Part shown: piece after piece, positions 1-11,511 of the stretch
Numbering within the stretch: position 1 is the first letter of the stretch
How the letters are laid out: the number at the start of each line of letters is the position of its first letter
From: Linnemannia schmuckeri
Lineage: Eukaryota > Mortierellomycota > Mortierellomycetes > Mortierellales > Mortierellaceae
Direction of reading: 5' to 3'
DNA length: 64,000 nucleotides
Assembly: GCA_029449235.1 (NCBI GenBank)
Contig: JANATG010000001.1
Location: 3,224,001 to 3,288,000 of the forward strand
Made by a program: the position numbers and the translations under genes
Notes under the pieces: model-generated
What the model was told of the DNA's origin: nothing
Database searches by the model: none
The model's input: the letters and a program-made list of their open reading frames with translations, nothing else

Positions 1-643
1 ACTACAAGTTTGTCCTCTATGAGAACCAGCGCTGGTGGTTGGGACTTGAGTGGACTCCTATGATGCTCCCTAATGATCGCGCTCCATGGTAATTATTCAT
101 ACTACTTTTGATTCACGTGCATCTGCATCGGACATTTTTGTGTATCATATGTAAAAGTCATGTTCATGTGTCTGACCATTATATCTATCATCTAGGACTG
201 ATGATCACTTGGAGCCAACTCAGAGCAAATCTGCCTTCCAGTTGCCTCCTCCGCATGTGGCCCATGAGGCCATCCCTGGTCAGCCCAACAAGGTCCTCCG
301 CAAATCTCAGGAGTGGCGTTGGCTTGACCCCAGCTGGCGTCTCAAGCTTGGATCGGGCTCTGATGTCGATGGGTGGGAGTTTGCCAACAACCACTGGCAG
401 AAATGGTCGGGCAAGAACCGCCGTGGAGCATACACACGCAGAAGAGCCTGGGAGAGAACTGCCAAGCTGATTGATCAGCGCGAAGTTGTGCTGTTGGAGG
501 ATGTTCAGGATGAGCTGAAGGCTGTGCAACATGATCACGAGGAGGAGGTGGAAGTAGAGGAAGAGGAAGAAGAGGCAGAGGAGGGGGAGGATGAGGAAGG
601 TGAGGATGAGGAAGAAGAGGAAGAGGAGGAAGAGGAGCACTAA
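1..643 (+). CDS. Dysferlin-domain peroxin (Pex23/Pex30-like), 3' part
   Basis: This is the C-terminal part of a gene that begins before the window. Exon pieces are 1-88 and 196-643, joined through a TG|G tryptophan codon across a GT-AG intron. The translation shows the paired tryptophan-rich motifs of the dysferlin (DysF) module: an N-terminal half with RWWLGLEWTP, then W-x-WLDPSW, DGWEFANNHW and a YTRRRAWERTA segment. In fungi this module occurs in peroxisomal and ER membrane peroxins of the Pex23/Pex30 group, which regulate peroxisome number at ER contact sites. The protein ends in a very acidic tail of about 45 residues, nearly all Glu and Asp. The membrane-spanning N-terminus expected for this group lies outside the window, so assignment to one peroxin is not possible; other DysF proteins such as Spo73-like ones remain possible. 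Confidence 0.8.
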
Positions 644-928
644 GAAATTTCATGAAGCATATAATGACAAAGTAAAATAATGACAATCATCGTAACCACT
701 TCAAATATCGTTACACCACTGCCCCAGTGAATGGCATAGAAGGCGCACTAGTTGTTAATTCTTGTGACTGAGCAAGTGGGCGTCATAGTAAACGCTGAAA
801 GGTTAGTACGATTCAAAAGACAATACGTCGTAATAGTATTACAGGATGCAGATTTAATTGAAAAGGATGCGATAGCAATGAAAAGTGGTGGCATTGAATG
901 CTTGGTGCGATGAGACAAGACGTCCTGT

Positions 929-1880
929 CTACATGGGCTTGGCGCACTTTCTGAGCTCGATTGCTTTCGTCTTTGTGCACTGCATCTCCTGCCATGAAAT
1001 GGGAACCAAGGATCCACCCGCAACACTTGTTCCAAAGATCACGCCCAGTTCGTTTGACGCTGTTGACAAATAATAACTCCTGGCATCTCCTAACGAAATC
1101 TATTGCAGATAATGTTTGATATGATATTAAAATTGATCCAATTTGTTCGACAAACAAAAAAAGAGTGACCAATAATGGAAAGAACATCATGAAAGCGAGT
1201 AAAAAGAAAACTTACGACTTGAGCGCGGACAATATCGCCGGGACGGAAAGAGTTATAGATCTTGACCTTGTCCTTTTCGGTTGCCCGCACGTCCTGAACA
1301 CGGATGATGCCCTGGAAATCGTCCTTGCAAGGGGTCTCGCCGACGACCATGATGTTGACGGCTGCGAAACGAGGGTTCACGCGAACGACCTTGCAGGTGA
1401 CAATGGCGTCGATCTCCGGCATTGCTGACTGTGAGTTTTCACGTTGTACTGTTAATGTTGGGAGCTAAAGGATTCGGTTGAAATGGGATGGATGGGCGTG
1501 ATATGATGTCAGCTGGGGTGTGCAAGAAGATGCTATGTAGTAAATTGGTGGCAAGCTGTCAGGTGAGGAATCTGTTGCTAGTTGAATGTTCATATAGAGG
1601 CATATCAGCCATCATCTCTGTCCATGAATGTTGTTAGTGCTGTATGTGAAATTATAGCCTGCGGTTGCCAAGTCACAGCACCCAAAGGTATGCCGGTGAG
1701 GATGGTGCGATAAAGTAAATAAAAGAAAAGTACCTCGCCTTGCGCCTCGATGATCTTCTTGATGCCGACAACGCTGGCGTAGAGGAAATCCTGATGTGAG
1801 TAAGTTCCTGGTCCTGCACTGTATTCCTGAACATGACCAAGGCGTTGGCCAGGGACTACTGCGTTTGCGACTGAGATCAT
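929..1880 (-). CDS. CSL4: Exosome complex component CSL4 (EXOSC1)
   Basis: Three exons on the minus strand (1880-1734, 1464-1216, 1099-929) give 188 residues, close to the usual size of about 195. CSL4 is a cap subunit of the RNA exosome and helps route RNA into the 3'-to-5' degradation machine in nucleus and cytoplasm. Visible features are the N-terminal VPGQRLG and PGTYSHQ segment, the S1-like OB domain with IDAIVTCKVVRVNPRFA, the family signature VRATEKDKVKIYNSFRPGDI, and a C-terminal part with SYYLSTASNELGV and PISWQEMQCTKTKA ending in CAKPM. Introns are in phase 0. The second exon was extended upstream of an internal ATG to a TTTAG acceptor because the added residues (LPTLTVQREN) match the family alignment. 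The gene is divergent from VPS2, with about 325 bases between the two start codons. Confidence 0.93.
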
Positions 1881-1896
1881 TTGTGTTTTTTTGCGC

Positions 1897-1927
<31 letters not shown>

Positions 1928-2204
1928 ATTGTTGTTGGTTGATGCTGCGTGAGTGGGTATGGTTATGAGTGATCTTTTTTTTACAACGTTTGCTGAAAAA
2001 AAAAAAGCACTAGGCTTTGACCAAAAAAAAGCCGTCCTCACCCTTAACTGACGAAAGAGGAACCAACTATCCTTTTTTTTCACCTGTTCGCCAGCGCACA
2101 CATAGTTCATAACTTTCTTTCTTCCTTTCGCCAAGACACACCAGCCCATTTCGACTCCAGTTCTTCACCAGCCTGACCAAGAAACCAGACAATAACACTT
2201 CAGA
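1881..2204. promoter_or_regulatory. Shared divergent promoter of CSL4 and VPS2
   Basis: These 324 bases separate the two divergent start codons, so they must hold both core promoters and 5' leaders. The segment contains a GTT microsatellite near 1898-1938 and several A- or T-runs. I see no clear TATA box. Co-regulation of the two genes is possible but not shown by the sequence. Confidence 0.55.
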
Positions 2205-3664
2205 ATGATGGTATAGACACGCACAACGCACGCATCACACTTCGCCTCGCCTCTTGCTCATTCTTACACCTGCGGCAACCAACTTCGTCTTGCAACCATG
2301 CACTCTTTCTTTCCTTGTGTTGACTTGCATTGCATCTACTTTTGTCACTAGAACTTTTTATTCGGGCGCAAGTCGCCAGCAGAGGCCCTCAGAGCTCACC
2401 AGAGAGCCTTGAATAAGGCTCAGCGAGAACTGGACCGCGAAAGGATGAAGCTGGAGCAGCAGGAGAAGAAGATCATTCAAGATATCAAAAAAACCGCCAA
2501 GGCTGGACAAATGGTAAAGGAACAAAGGAGTTTTTGAAAAGATTTGATTATAAAAGACAAAGGCAGGAGCTCGTGCTGCCACGACATTAAGGACTGCGTT
2601 TCAAGACTTTGCAGAGACCGCCCGTTGGCATCGCGTGTCAACCTGACCAAATGCCGTCATCACTGTGCGTACACCATTTTTACTCATACTCTTTACCTTT
2701 TTTTACTTTAGAACGCTGCTAAGGTGATGGCCAAGGATCTTGTCAGGACTCGCCGATACATTCAAAAGTTTTATCAAATGAAGACTCAGTTGCAGGCTGT
2801 CGGTCTTCGTATTCAGGTACATAAAAAACGGAGAGCAGGAAGAGGCGCTACCGCTGTCGCTGTTACTGAAGAAGGATTCGATTTTGTCCTTGGAAGAGGG
2901 CTCTCGATGACGTCCATTTCTCGACAAGTCTAAAAGAACAGAAACAGAATACCACTCTACCCTCTTAGCTTGTGCAATGACCTCTTTAACACCCCATGTC
3001 TTTGTATCTGTGCTTGTAGGGTCTCCGCTCGAACCAACAAATGGCTGAGGCGATGAAGGGCGCGACAAAGGTATAAAGAAATTGATGCCATGGTACTTTC
3101 AACTCGACCTGAGAAAATGGGCTAAAGGTTATATGTGTTCTGACTTTGTTTTCTATGTTTTTTCGTAACATTCCGATCTTGTAGGCCATGGGTGCTATGA
3201 ACCGCAACATGAACCTGCCTCAGATTCAGCACATCATGATGGAGTTTGAGAAGGAGAGCGAGATCATGGATATGAAGGAAGAGATGATGTCGGATACCAT
3301 CGACGAAGCCATGGAAGAGGAAGAGGACGAGGAGGAACAGGACGCCATTGTAAATCAAGTCTTGGACGAGATCGGAATCAACCTTGATGATATTGTAAGT
3401 TGCCTATGGGTACCTTGTTTTTGCGGCGTTATCGTCGTTTGCGATTTAGTTCAAACGGGTGGGATGAATTAAGTGACAGCTGGATTTATTTCTGATGTTT
3501 CCACGAATATCTTATTTTTGTTTCTCAAATAGCTCGCTTCCACTCCAGGAACGGCAATCAAGACACCAGGAGGCGCTGGCAAGGAACGTGTCGCTCAGGC
3601 AGAGGGCATGTCTGCTGACGATGCGGCGCTTCAGGCTCGTTTGGACAACCTTCGCAGGGAATAA
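2205..3664 (+). CDS. VPS2: ESCRT-III subunit Vps2/CHMP2
   Basis: Six exons (2205-2210, 2352-2513, 2712-2816, 3020-3070, 3185-3394, 3533-3664) encode 221 residues, the usual CHMP2A length. Vps2 polymerises with Vps24 on endosomal membranes during multivesicular body formation and recruits the AAA ATPase Vps4. The sequence shows the amphipathic start NFLFGRKSPAE, the basic helix RALNKAQRELDRER, the core MAKDLVRTRRYIQKFYQMK, the acidic segment after MKEEMMSDTIDEAM, and a C-terminal MIT-interacting motif (LQARLDNLRRE). Exon 1 holds only two codons, both ATG, so the start cannot be chosen between 2205 and 2208. An AATAAA lies at 3735. Confidence 0.95.
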
Positions 3665-4196
3665 GTACATGACACACACATGGGCATTCGACTCACAATC
3701 TGTAATACTATTTCAGCAACCCATTTTCACTTTTAATAAAGCTGGGCTCGTGAAAAGCCAAAAAAAATATGCGATATGAAGAGGGGCTTGTTGACGTACA
3801 CCTATTTGCCGCGTCCTAATTGGCTGTAAAATGTGAGAGAGTCATCAAGTGGGGCGAAGTAGACTGCAAGTCAACCGATGACTCCTGGGAAAATAGCAAG
3901 TACTGATAGAAGAGTTCAGCGTAGACGACAATGCCCATATTTCTTGGATAGAGTCATGGCGAGTCTAGCAAGTTATTATGGTTGAAGGCACAGTTCGTCT
4001 GTCAACCAGCGAGTGAATCCAACAACACAAATTTCGCCCTGTCTCCACACACTGAGTCACCTCGATTTTTTAAGCGTTTCCAGTGCGATCTCTGATCAAA
4101 GCCACAGTCAGGACGGAAATTCTTTAAAAGGCTCAGAAAGGGGTCTCTTAATCATCTTTGATTCTAAACCACACTTTCCCCATCGTCGACAACGCC
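3665..4196. other. Intergenic: VPS2 3' end and TyrRS promoter
   Basis: These 532 bases hold the VPS2 polyadenylation hexamer and then the upstream region of the TyrRS gene. I see no coding signal; short open frames here have no family resemblance. Confidence 0.5.
3735..3740 (+). terminator. Candidate polyadenylation signal of VPS2
   Basis: An exact AATAAA hexamer lies 71 bases after the VPS2 stop, in AT-rich sequence. Position and motif fit a cleavage/polyadenylation signal; no transcript data are available. Confidence 0.45.
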
Positions 4197-6194
4197 ATGG
4201 CTTCATTAACCCCCGCCGAAAAGTACAACATCATCTCGAGGAATCTTCAGGAGGTCCTCGGCAAGGAACAGATCGAGTCCATCCTCGCTGAGCGTGATCT
4301 CAACATCTACTGGGGCACTGGTAAGGCTCTCTTTTCTTTTCAAACGTCGACCAGAAAGAACGACACCGCAACTTCTTTGTGAACAGGAAAAAGGAGCAAG
4401 GAAGATAAAATATGAGAGCCAGACTGTTGCACCTTTGATACTTTTACGATAGTGACTCATTAGTATTGGATATCGCTATCGATTAAAACAAATGGTCTCG
4501 AATTCTTGCAGGAATGTCGCAAGGAGTATCTCAAGATACTTCAATTGGTGCACAATTATATCCAATTATCGCAGAATTGCTAATTTTCTATTGTCAATGA
4601 TAAAATGAACTATAGCTCCCACCGGAAAGCCTCACTTGGGTTACTTTGTCGCTATGACCAAGATTGCCGATTTCCTCCAGGCCGGCTGCCACATCACCAT
4701 TCTTATCGCCGATATCCACGCCTTCCTCGACAACATGAAGGCCCCCATGGAGCTCGTTGGCAAGCGCGCTGAATACTATACCCAGCTGATCAAGGCCACC
4801 TTGACCTCGATCGGTGTCCCCACTGACAAGCTTAAGTTCGTCTTGGGTTCGTCCTACCAATTGACTGCCGAATACTCGCTCGCCAACATGAAGCTCTGCT
4901 CCAAGACCACGGAACGTGATGCCAAGAAGGCCGGTGCTGAAGTCGTCAAGCAGGTTGAGTCGCCCCTCTTGTCTGGATTGATGTACCCAGGAATGCAGGC
5001 TTTGGACGAAGAGTTTTTGGGTGTCGATGCCCAGTTCGGAGGTGTTGATCAGCGCAAGATTTTCGTCTTTGCCGAGAAGATGCTGCCCGCGATCGGATAC
5101 AAGAAGCGTTCTCACTTGATGAACGTCATGGTCCCCGGATTGGCTGGCCCCAAGATGTCGTCGTCCGACCCCGATTCCAAGATTGATCTGTTGGAGGCTC
5201 CCGAGGATGTTAAGCGTAAGTTGAGCAAGGCTTTCTGCGAGGAGGGTAACATTACTGAGAACGGCATCTTGTCCTTTGTCAAGACTGTCCTCTTCCCTCT
5301 TGGCTCGATGAACGGCAAGACTCCCAGCTTCAGCATTTTGAGACCCGAGAAGTTTGGAGGCGATGTCACCTACACTGTCTTTGAGGATCTCGAGAACGAC
5401 TTTAGGGATAAGAAGGTTCACCCCGGTGATTTGAAGAAGGCTGTCACCGACTCTATCAACACCTTGTTGGGCCCCATCCGTAAGTGGTTCGACAACGATG
5501 AGCTCCGCCAGTTGACAGAGGATGCCTACCCTACCCCTAAGCCCGAGGTCAAGGCTAAGCCCGTCAAGTCTAACAAGGTATGAAGCATCACAGACTATGT
5601 CCTTGAGCGCCTTCAAATATTTATCTTGAACCTTACTAACTCTGTAAATATTTGCAACATGGATAGCCCGCTGCTAATGCCAACTTGCCCGTTGATATTT
5701 CCCGCTTGGACATCCGTGTTGCTCGCATCTTGGAGGCCAAGGTTCATGAGGCCAACCCCAACTCGTTCATATCGACTGTCGACTGCGGTAACGGCGATAT
5801 CCGTACTGTTGTTTCTGGATTGGCCAAATACATCCCATTGGCCGAGATGCAGAACCGCCTTGTGTGTGCTGTCTGCAATTTGAAGCCTGGCAAGTTCCAG
5901 GGTGTCCTTTCGAGCGCCATGCTGTTGGCTGGATCGTCCCCCGATGACTCTATTGTCGAGTTGTTGCAGCCTCCCGCAGGATTGGAGGCTGGAGATTTGA
6001 TTGAGTTTGAGGGTTTCGCTCAGGCCGACCGTTCCTCGCCCGAGAAGTTGAATCCTAAGCACTTGATCTTTGAGAAGGTCTCTGAGGAGTTCAAGATCAG
6101 CCCTGAGGGTCTTGCCCAGTACAAAGGCTTGCAGTTCTCGACTAAGAACGGTCCCGTCAGCCTCAAGTCGTTGAAGGAGGGTCGCATTAGGTAG
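4197..6194 (+). CDS. TYS1: Cytosolic tyrosyl-tRNA synthetase with C-terminal EMAPII-like domain
   Basis: Three exons (4197-4320, 4616-5577, 5667-6194) encode 537 residues. The enzyme charges tRNA-Tyr with tyrosine in the cytosol. The catalytic core (about 1-345) is class I TyrRS of the eukaryotic/archaeal type: APTGKPHLGY holds the HIGH-like motif, DAQFGGVDQRKIF contacts the substrate, and KMSSSDPDSKIDLL carries the KMSKS-type loop. After a Lys/Pro linker, the last exon encodes a complete EMAPII/Trbp111-type OB fold (about 365-537) beginning ISRLDIRVARILEA, with RTVVSGLAKYIP and NLKPGKFQGV. Baker's yeast TyrRS lacks this domain, whereas animal cytosolic TyrRS has it, and overall length is close to the human enzyme. 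The domain border coincides with the intron at 5578-5666. Strong C-biased codon use suggests high expression. Confidence 0.96.
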
Positions 6195-6509
6195 ATATGT
6201 TTTTTTTTGTAGGAATTGACTCCATATTAAAGTTTTTCAATGATTTTTTGGTTATTCTTTTCAGACATCGTTGAAGTCTGGTAGATCGTCCACAGAGTTG
6301 TAAAGGCAGTCTCAAGGCTGAGGTGACTGCGAAATTGTTTACTCAAATTTCCTTATTCGGGGCTTTGAGTGTCCCTGGAGAGGAGTGGCCTCTGTTGTTG
6401 TTTTTATTGTTCCTCTCTTCTTCCTTCACCCCTTCTTCTTCTTCCCTCCCCCTCCTTTCTCCTCTCCCTGTTCCTCTCCCCTTACTCACCCTCCGTCCGT
6501 CTAGCAAGG
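6195..6509. other. Intergenic: TyrRS 3' end, CT-rich helicase leader
   Basis: An ATTAAA at 6226-6231 may end the TyrRS transcript. From about 6395 to 6500 the plus strand is almost pure pyrimidine, typical of leaders just upstream of start codons in this window. No coding signal. Confidence 0.45.
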
Positions 6510-8773
6510 ATGTCCCGCATTATTTCTTCTTTGCGCCCTGTCATGCGCTTGGCTACCACCCAGGCCTCGACCCTAATTCGCATCCCTCGCTCCGCTGTCC
6601 CAGGTACAACATCCATTTCCACTTTTCTTTTCAAGTAACATCCTCTAAATCACCCAACCTTGGACTTGCCGGGTCAGTCCCTTCTTGGAGCCTACTCGGC
6701 TCTTTCTTTTTTCTCAACGACCCCTTCTAATACATTCTTTACCCTGTCTTTGTGCAATAATAGCTGCTCACTCTGCAAAGGCCTTCCCTGCCTTGGCTTC
6801 ATACCTCCAGAGGTCCGCCAGCTTCCACTCACAGTCCACCGCTTTCCAGGCTGCTCAGTCAGCCGCTGCTCAGGTTGAGGAAACCGAGGAAGAGCTCCCC
6901 ACCCGCTTCGATGAGATCACTTCGTTGCACCCCAACACTGCCAAGGCCATCAAGAGCATTTTCAAGTACGAGACTATGTCTAAGGTCCAGGCCGAGGTTC
7001 TGTCCATGCTCCCCACCGACACTGATATGTTTGTCAAGGCCAAGACCGGAACAGGAAAGACCCTTGCCTTCCTGATTCCCGCTCTCGAGACTGTCAACGC
7101 CAAGTGTGACAAGAAGACCTTGGCCCGAGGAGACCTGGCCACTGTTTTGATCGTCTCGCCTACCCGTGAGTTGGCTCAGCAGATTGCCGATGAGGCCCGT
7201 AAGTTGGCCACTCCTCACCGCTTCAACGTCCACTGTCTTGTCGGAGGCGAGTCGAAGGGCCAACAGATTCGCCAGTTGAACAACAAGCGTGTTGATATCG
7301 TTGTCGGAACCCCCGGTCGCCTGAACGACATGATTGAGAGTGTCAGAGAGTTCCGTGAGCAGTTAGAGGGTGTCAAGACTGTAAGTTGTTTCTTATCGCT
7401 TGAGCTATACGTTCACGGTGCAGCTTGGTTTTCTTTCCATGACACTAACCTTGTCGACACCTTGTTGTTACATATAGTTAATTCTGGATGAGGCTGATCA
7501 GCTGTTGGACATGGGATTCAAGGACAGCATTGAGAGCATTGTGGATGCTTTGCCTAAGGAGCGCCAGACTCTGTTCTTTTCGGCCACCGTTTCGAAGCAG
7601 ATTAAGGCTATTGCCAGAACGTCGCTTAAGCCCGACTTTACCTTCATTGACACTGTGGATCCTAATGAAGCCAACACCAACTTGCAGGTCAACCAGTCTT
7701 TCAGTGTCACCCCTTACGAGCAACAGTTGCCCCTCTTGGCCCGCATCATTGAGGACCACAAGAAGCAGAACCCCAACGGCAAGGTCATGGTCTTCTTGCC
7801 CACCACCCGCGGCACCCAGCTCTATGCTTCTCTCTTTGAGGAGTTGACCTCCTACCGCTTGTTCTCTCTCCACTCCAAGAAGTCTCAGGAGCAGCGCACC
7901 AGGACTTCGGACCGTTTCCGCAAGAGCAAGGGCTCAATCATGTTCACTTCGGATGTATCTGCTCGTGGAGTTGACTACCCTGATGTCTCGCTCGTTATCC
8001 AGGTCGGAATTCCCTCTTCCAAGGAGCAGTACATTCACCGTGTCGGACGTACAGGGCGTGCAGGAAAGACTGGCGAGGGTGTCCTAATGATCACTCCCAT
8101 GGAGAAGAGCTTCCTCGATACCATGTCAGACTTGCCCTTGACCATCAACGAGACTTCGAAGCAGATCGACGAGATTATGGAGGACGCTCAGTTGATGGAT
8201 AGGTTGGCTGTTGCCAAACAGGCCCAGGATCCTGAGATGATCCATGATGCCTTCACTGCTTACCTTGGATACTGTAAGTATTGTTCCACAAGGAGATGTT
8301 ATCCCTCATTATGCCAGTGTTTTCGGCCCCGGAACTTGGTACTGACAACTCGCCTCTAACTTCTTATTGTTGAACGAATAGATACCGGACGCACTGATGT
8401 CCTCACTTGCCCTAAGCGCGATATCCTCGATAATGCCAAGCAGTACGTGACCAGTCTTGGTGCTGATGAACCTCCTCACCTCAGCGAGGCCTTCTTGAGC
8501 AAGCTTGGATTGAACCAGAGATCCTCCAGATCATCTTCTTCGTCCCGTGGTGGATATTCTCGTGGCCGCGACAGCGGCCGGGACAACTACAGCCGGGACC
8601 GCTCCTCGTCCAGATATGGCCGTGACAGAGAATACAGCAACAACAACAGCAGCAGCTACAGCAGTGGTCGCCGGGCATTTGACCGCAACGACAGGAATGA
8701 CCGCAACAACAACAGAAACGATCGCGGCCGTGACCGCAGAGAGTTCTCTGATCGTTTCTTCTCCAAGGACTAA
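6510..8773 (+). CDS. MSS116: Mitochondrial DEAD-box RNA helicase (MSS116-like)
   Basis: Four exons (6510-6603, 6764-7380, 7478-8273, 8382-8773) encode 632 residues. An ATP-dependent RNA chaperone is expected, acting on intron splicing and translation in the mitochondrion. The first 70 or so residues are Arg/Ser/Ala-rich with few acids (MSRIISSLRPVMRLATT), as in a matrix-targeting presequence. All helicase motifs are present in order: I AKTGTGKT, Ia PTRELAQQ, Ib GTPGRL, II DEAD (directly after the third exon starts), III FSAT, V RGVDYPDV, VI HRVGRTGRAGKTG. The C-terminus is an Arg/Ser/Asn/Asp-rich tail with repeated DRND and RDR units, resembling the basic RNA-binding tail of Mss116 and CYT-19. 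The family call rests on presequence plus tail; another mitochondrial DEAD-box protein is possible. Confidence 0.9.
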
Positions 8774-8840
8774 ATAGTTCAAGCACCACCGCACCACTTG
8801 TATTGTATTTTATTCTCTATTGCATCCATCTTTACATCAA

Positions 8841-8846
8841 AATAAA
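8841..8846 (+). terminator. Candidate polyadenylation signal of the DEAD-box gene
   Basis: AATAAA lies 68 bases after the stop codon, in an AT-rich stretch before the next promoter. Assigned by motif and position only. Confidence 0.45.
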
Positions 8847-8987
8847 TCGGCATTGTACCTAATTAAGGGCGTGGTGGGATGTTCTTTTTCTGGGCGCACC
8901 ATTTCTGGCAAGCTCAACTGACACGCGGCGTGGTTTCCTTTTTTTTAGCAACTAACTCTCTCACCCTCAGTCCACTCGTTGACATTC

Positions 8988-9811
8988 ATGGCGCAAGACT
9001 TTAGCGACCCGCTGACCTCGGCTGCCTATGCCTCCTCAAAGACAACAGCAGCAGGAAGCGACCCCTTGCTGGCATCCACACCCACAGCAGGTCCATTGCC
9101 TGGTCTTACCAACCCACTCAGAAAGACAAGAGAATCGCCCCTCCATTCTACCAACCCTCTCTCTTCTTCCTCTCTTTCACTTTCACCTGTCCCACAGCAG
9201 AACAGTCGCCTTTCCCAGTCTGCATCGACCCAATCCAAACCAGCATCTCCGTTACCAAAACGAGCGACCACAACTATAAAACCCAAGCGGTTTCCAGAAG
9301 AAGTCAGCTCATTCTCGTCACCATCGTCGCCCCTGTCACATCCCTTTGCTGATCCACTTGACAGCGGATACAGTAACGGAGGGAACTATGAGCCCTACAC
9401 GAAGACAGTCTCTGGCTATAGCAGTTACCGGCAACACAACAACCACACCAATAGTAATAATCAAGCTGGTAACCGTTCGACCATTGCGTCTTTCCCAACA
9501 ACAAGTACTCATACCACAAGTTTACCCAACAGCTCCCGCCAGTCGCCAACTCCAACGCAACCACCGCCAGTGGCCTCTTCTTCGCCAGGCGCTACCACAC
9601 CTCCACCCGTTCTTCGTTCCAGCAGCCCAAAAGCAGTCTCGCCGCCAAGGATAACTCGACGCGACTCCTCGTACGACCAGCAACGCGTCAAGGCGCCCCA
9701 ATATCTCCACATCACCATCCCGGATACAGACAGGCGTGGCAAAGATGGCATGTTCTTACTGTCTGTTCAGGTATGGCCAAACTACACATGCTGCATTCTC
9801 AAACAATACCC

Positions 9812-9842
<31 letters not shown>

Positions 9843-11511
9843 GCAATTGTAATTGAGAGAAATGTATTGACGATGTCAAATATCGTTTGCTCTTTTCACA
9901 TCGGTGTCTGAATAGACAAACATGCCTAGGTACAAGCGACAGTCATACCAGAATGTAACACGATCCTACTTGGAGTTTGTAAGGTTGCGGGAACACCTTG
10001 TAACAGAACATCCTGAGGCATTAGTACCAGTGCTGCCGCCTGAGCGATCTCTTGTCAGCGCATCAGATGTCCAATCAATGCGCCTCTTTTTGGAACGCAT
10101 CAGTCGACATCCTGTTCTTTCCCAGGACATTGAGTTGCAGATGTTTATCGAGTCTGAGTTTGGGGTATGGCTTTTCTTCTAGAAATATGTATGATCTCTC
10201 TCGAGTGCATATCCTTAATCCATTTTATTGATCGCATTTTTTTTTCTCTTGTTCACTCGTATAGTTCTTGCCACCAGTCAAACCAAAAAGGATTCTGGGG
10301 AAGCTTCTCGATATTGGAGTGAAGCGGTTCAGTAGCTCTGGAGGAAGTTCGGCACTCTCATTGGGCGACACTGATGATGAATTCGAGGAGGAGCGCATAG
10401 GAGCTGTTAAATTGGAAACGAAACTTCAGGGAGTAATTAAATGTCTCGACAAGGAAATCAAAGCCAGGCGAGGTAAGACACTGAAAGAAGCGATTGTAAC
10501 AATGCATTCCTTAATTCTGCGATCTGTGCCCTAATCCGTATGTTACTTTTTTTTTTACGTTTGCTTGATCTCCACAGACTTGAGTTCCAAAGAGGCAGAG
10601 TTAGCCACAGTCAGTAATACCTGGGCTGCTGGCGAGAGCCTTCCTGAACTGGCAAGGTAAGCAACAGTGCGAGTGTGGGTAAAGTTGGAGGAAAGGTCCT
10701 ATGGTTGTTACTTTTTCCGGAAGAGGAAATCCTAAGTACTCACATCACCGAATGTCTTTCTAGAACTTTCAAACTACTAGCGAAGCCATTGGATGGCATG
10801 GCCAAGGCCAGTAAAGCTCAGGTAAAGAGAGCAGGCACATAAGATTGATTGGCATTACGTACTTTTGGTTGGCTTGAGGCCTGGTGACCTGACTGGCGAT
10901 CCCTCTTATCTTTGGTTGCGTAAACACTTAGGTCGGTGGCGACGCAACTGTGCTAGGTAGCTTCTTGGACTACAAGCTGCAGCACGTTCAGACACTTAGT
11001 GGCGCATTGGACTATCGTTTGTCGGTTGTTGGTGAATATGAGGCGGCAATTAAGAGCACAGAGAGTAAAAGGAAGACTATGGAACGACTGAGATCGTCGA
11101 CCAATATCAACCCCGAGAAAGTGACTGACAGTATCGATGACTTGGAAGATGTAAGTTGGCACAACTTTTTTGTCCCACATTAAGGTTTTTTTTTCTCCTT
11201 TCCTCCCTCGTGCGAACTAAAAACATTTCAAGCAAGTTGACTAACGACATTCTTGGATTTTTTCTTATGCGATCCAGGCGACATTGTTTGAGGGGAATAT
11301 GAGGAGGAGAATGGAGCAGGTATCGTCGGCATTGACGAAGGATCTGGAAGGGTACCGAGTGCAGAGTCAGGAGGATCTGCTGCGGGCGCTGCGCCAATAC
11401 AGTCAGCGCCAGATCGGGTTTGAAAAGGCGAAGTTGGAAGAGCTGTTGTCGGTTGGTGTAGGACTAAAGGCCGATCCAGACTACGGGGAGTCTGGTGCTG
11501 GGATATCTTAG
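8988..11511 (+). CDS. VPS17: PX-BAR sorting nexin Vps17-like (retromer)
   Basis: Seven exons (8988-9770, 9916-10164, 10265-10472, 10578-10656, 10764-10821, 10932-11150, 11278-11511) encode 609 residues. Vps17 pairs with Vps5 as the membrane-bending half of retromer, returning cargo from endosomes to the Golgi. Residues 1-240 are Ser/Pro/Thr/Asn-rich and probably disordered. A PX domain follows (about 240-345) with TRSYLEFVRLREHL and VPVLPPERS; the segment ESEFGFLPPV leading into a basic linker resembles the Vps17 PX/BAR junction. From about 370 the helical, charged sequence fits a BAR domain (LGSFLDYKLQHVQTLSGALD, YSQRQIGFEKAKLEELLS). Some usual basic phosphoinositide contacts seem weak, as in Vps17. 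Another PX-BAR nexin (Vps5 or SNX4 type) cannot be excluded without alignment. The first intron holds a 29-base A run. Confidence 0.85.
9812..9840 (+). repeat. Poly-A run inside VPS17 intron 1
   Basis: Twenty-nine consecutive A lie within the intron spanning 9771-9915. It is a mononucleotide tract of probable slippage origin and leaves both splice sites intact. Confidence 0.9.

Noticed and set aside
4594..5616. A 340-codon minus-strand frame across TyrRS
   Set aside because: Antisense shadow of the TyrRS exon; no independent start or splice evidence.
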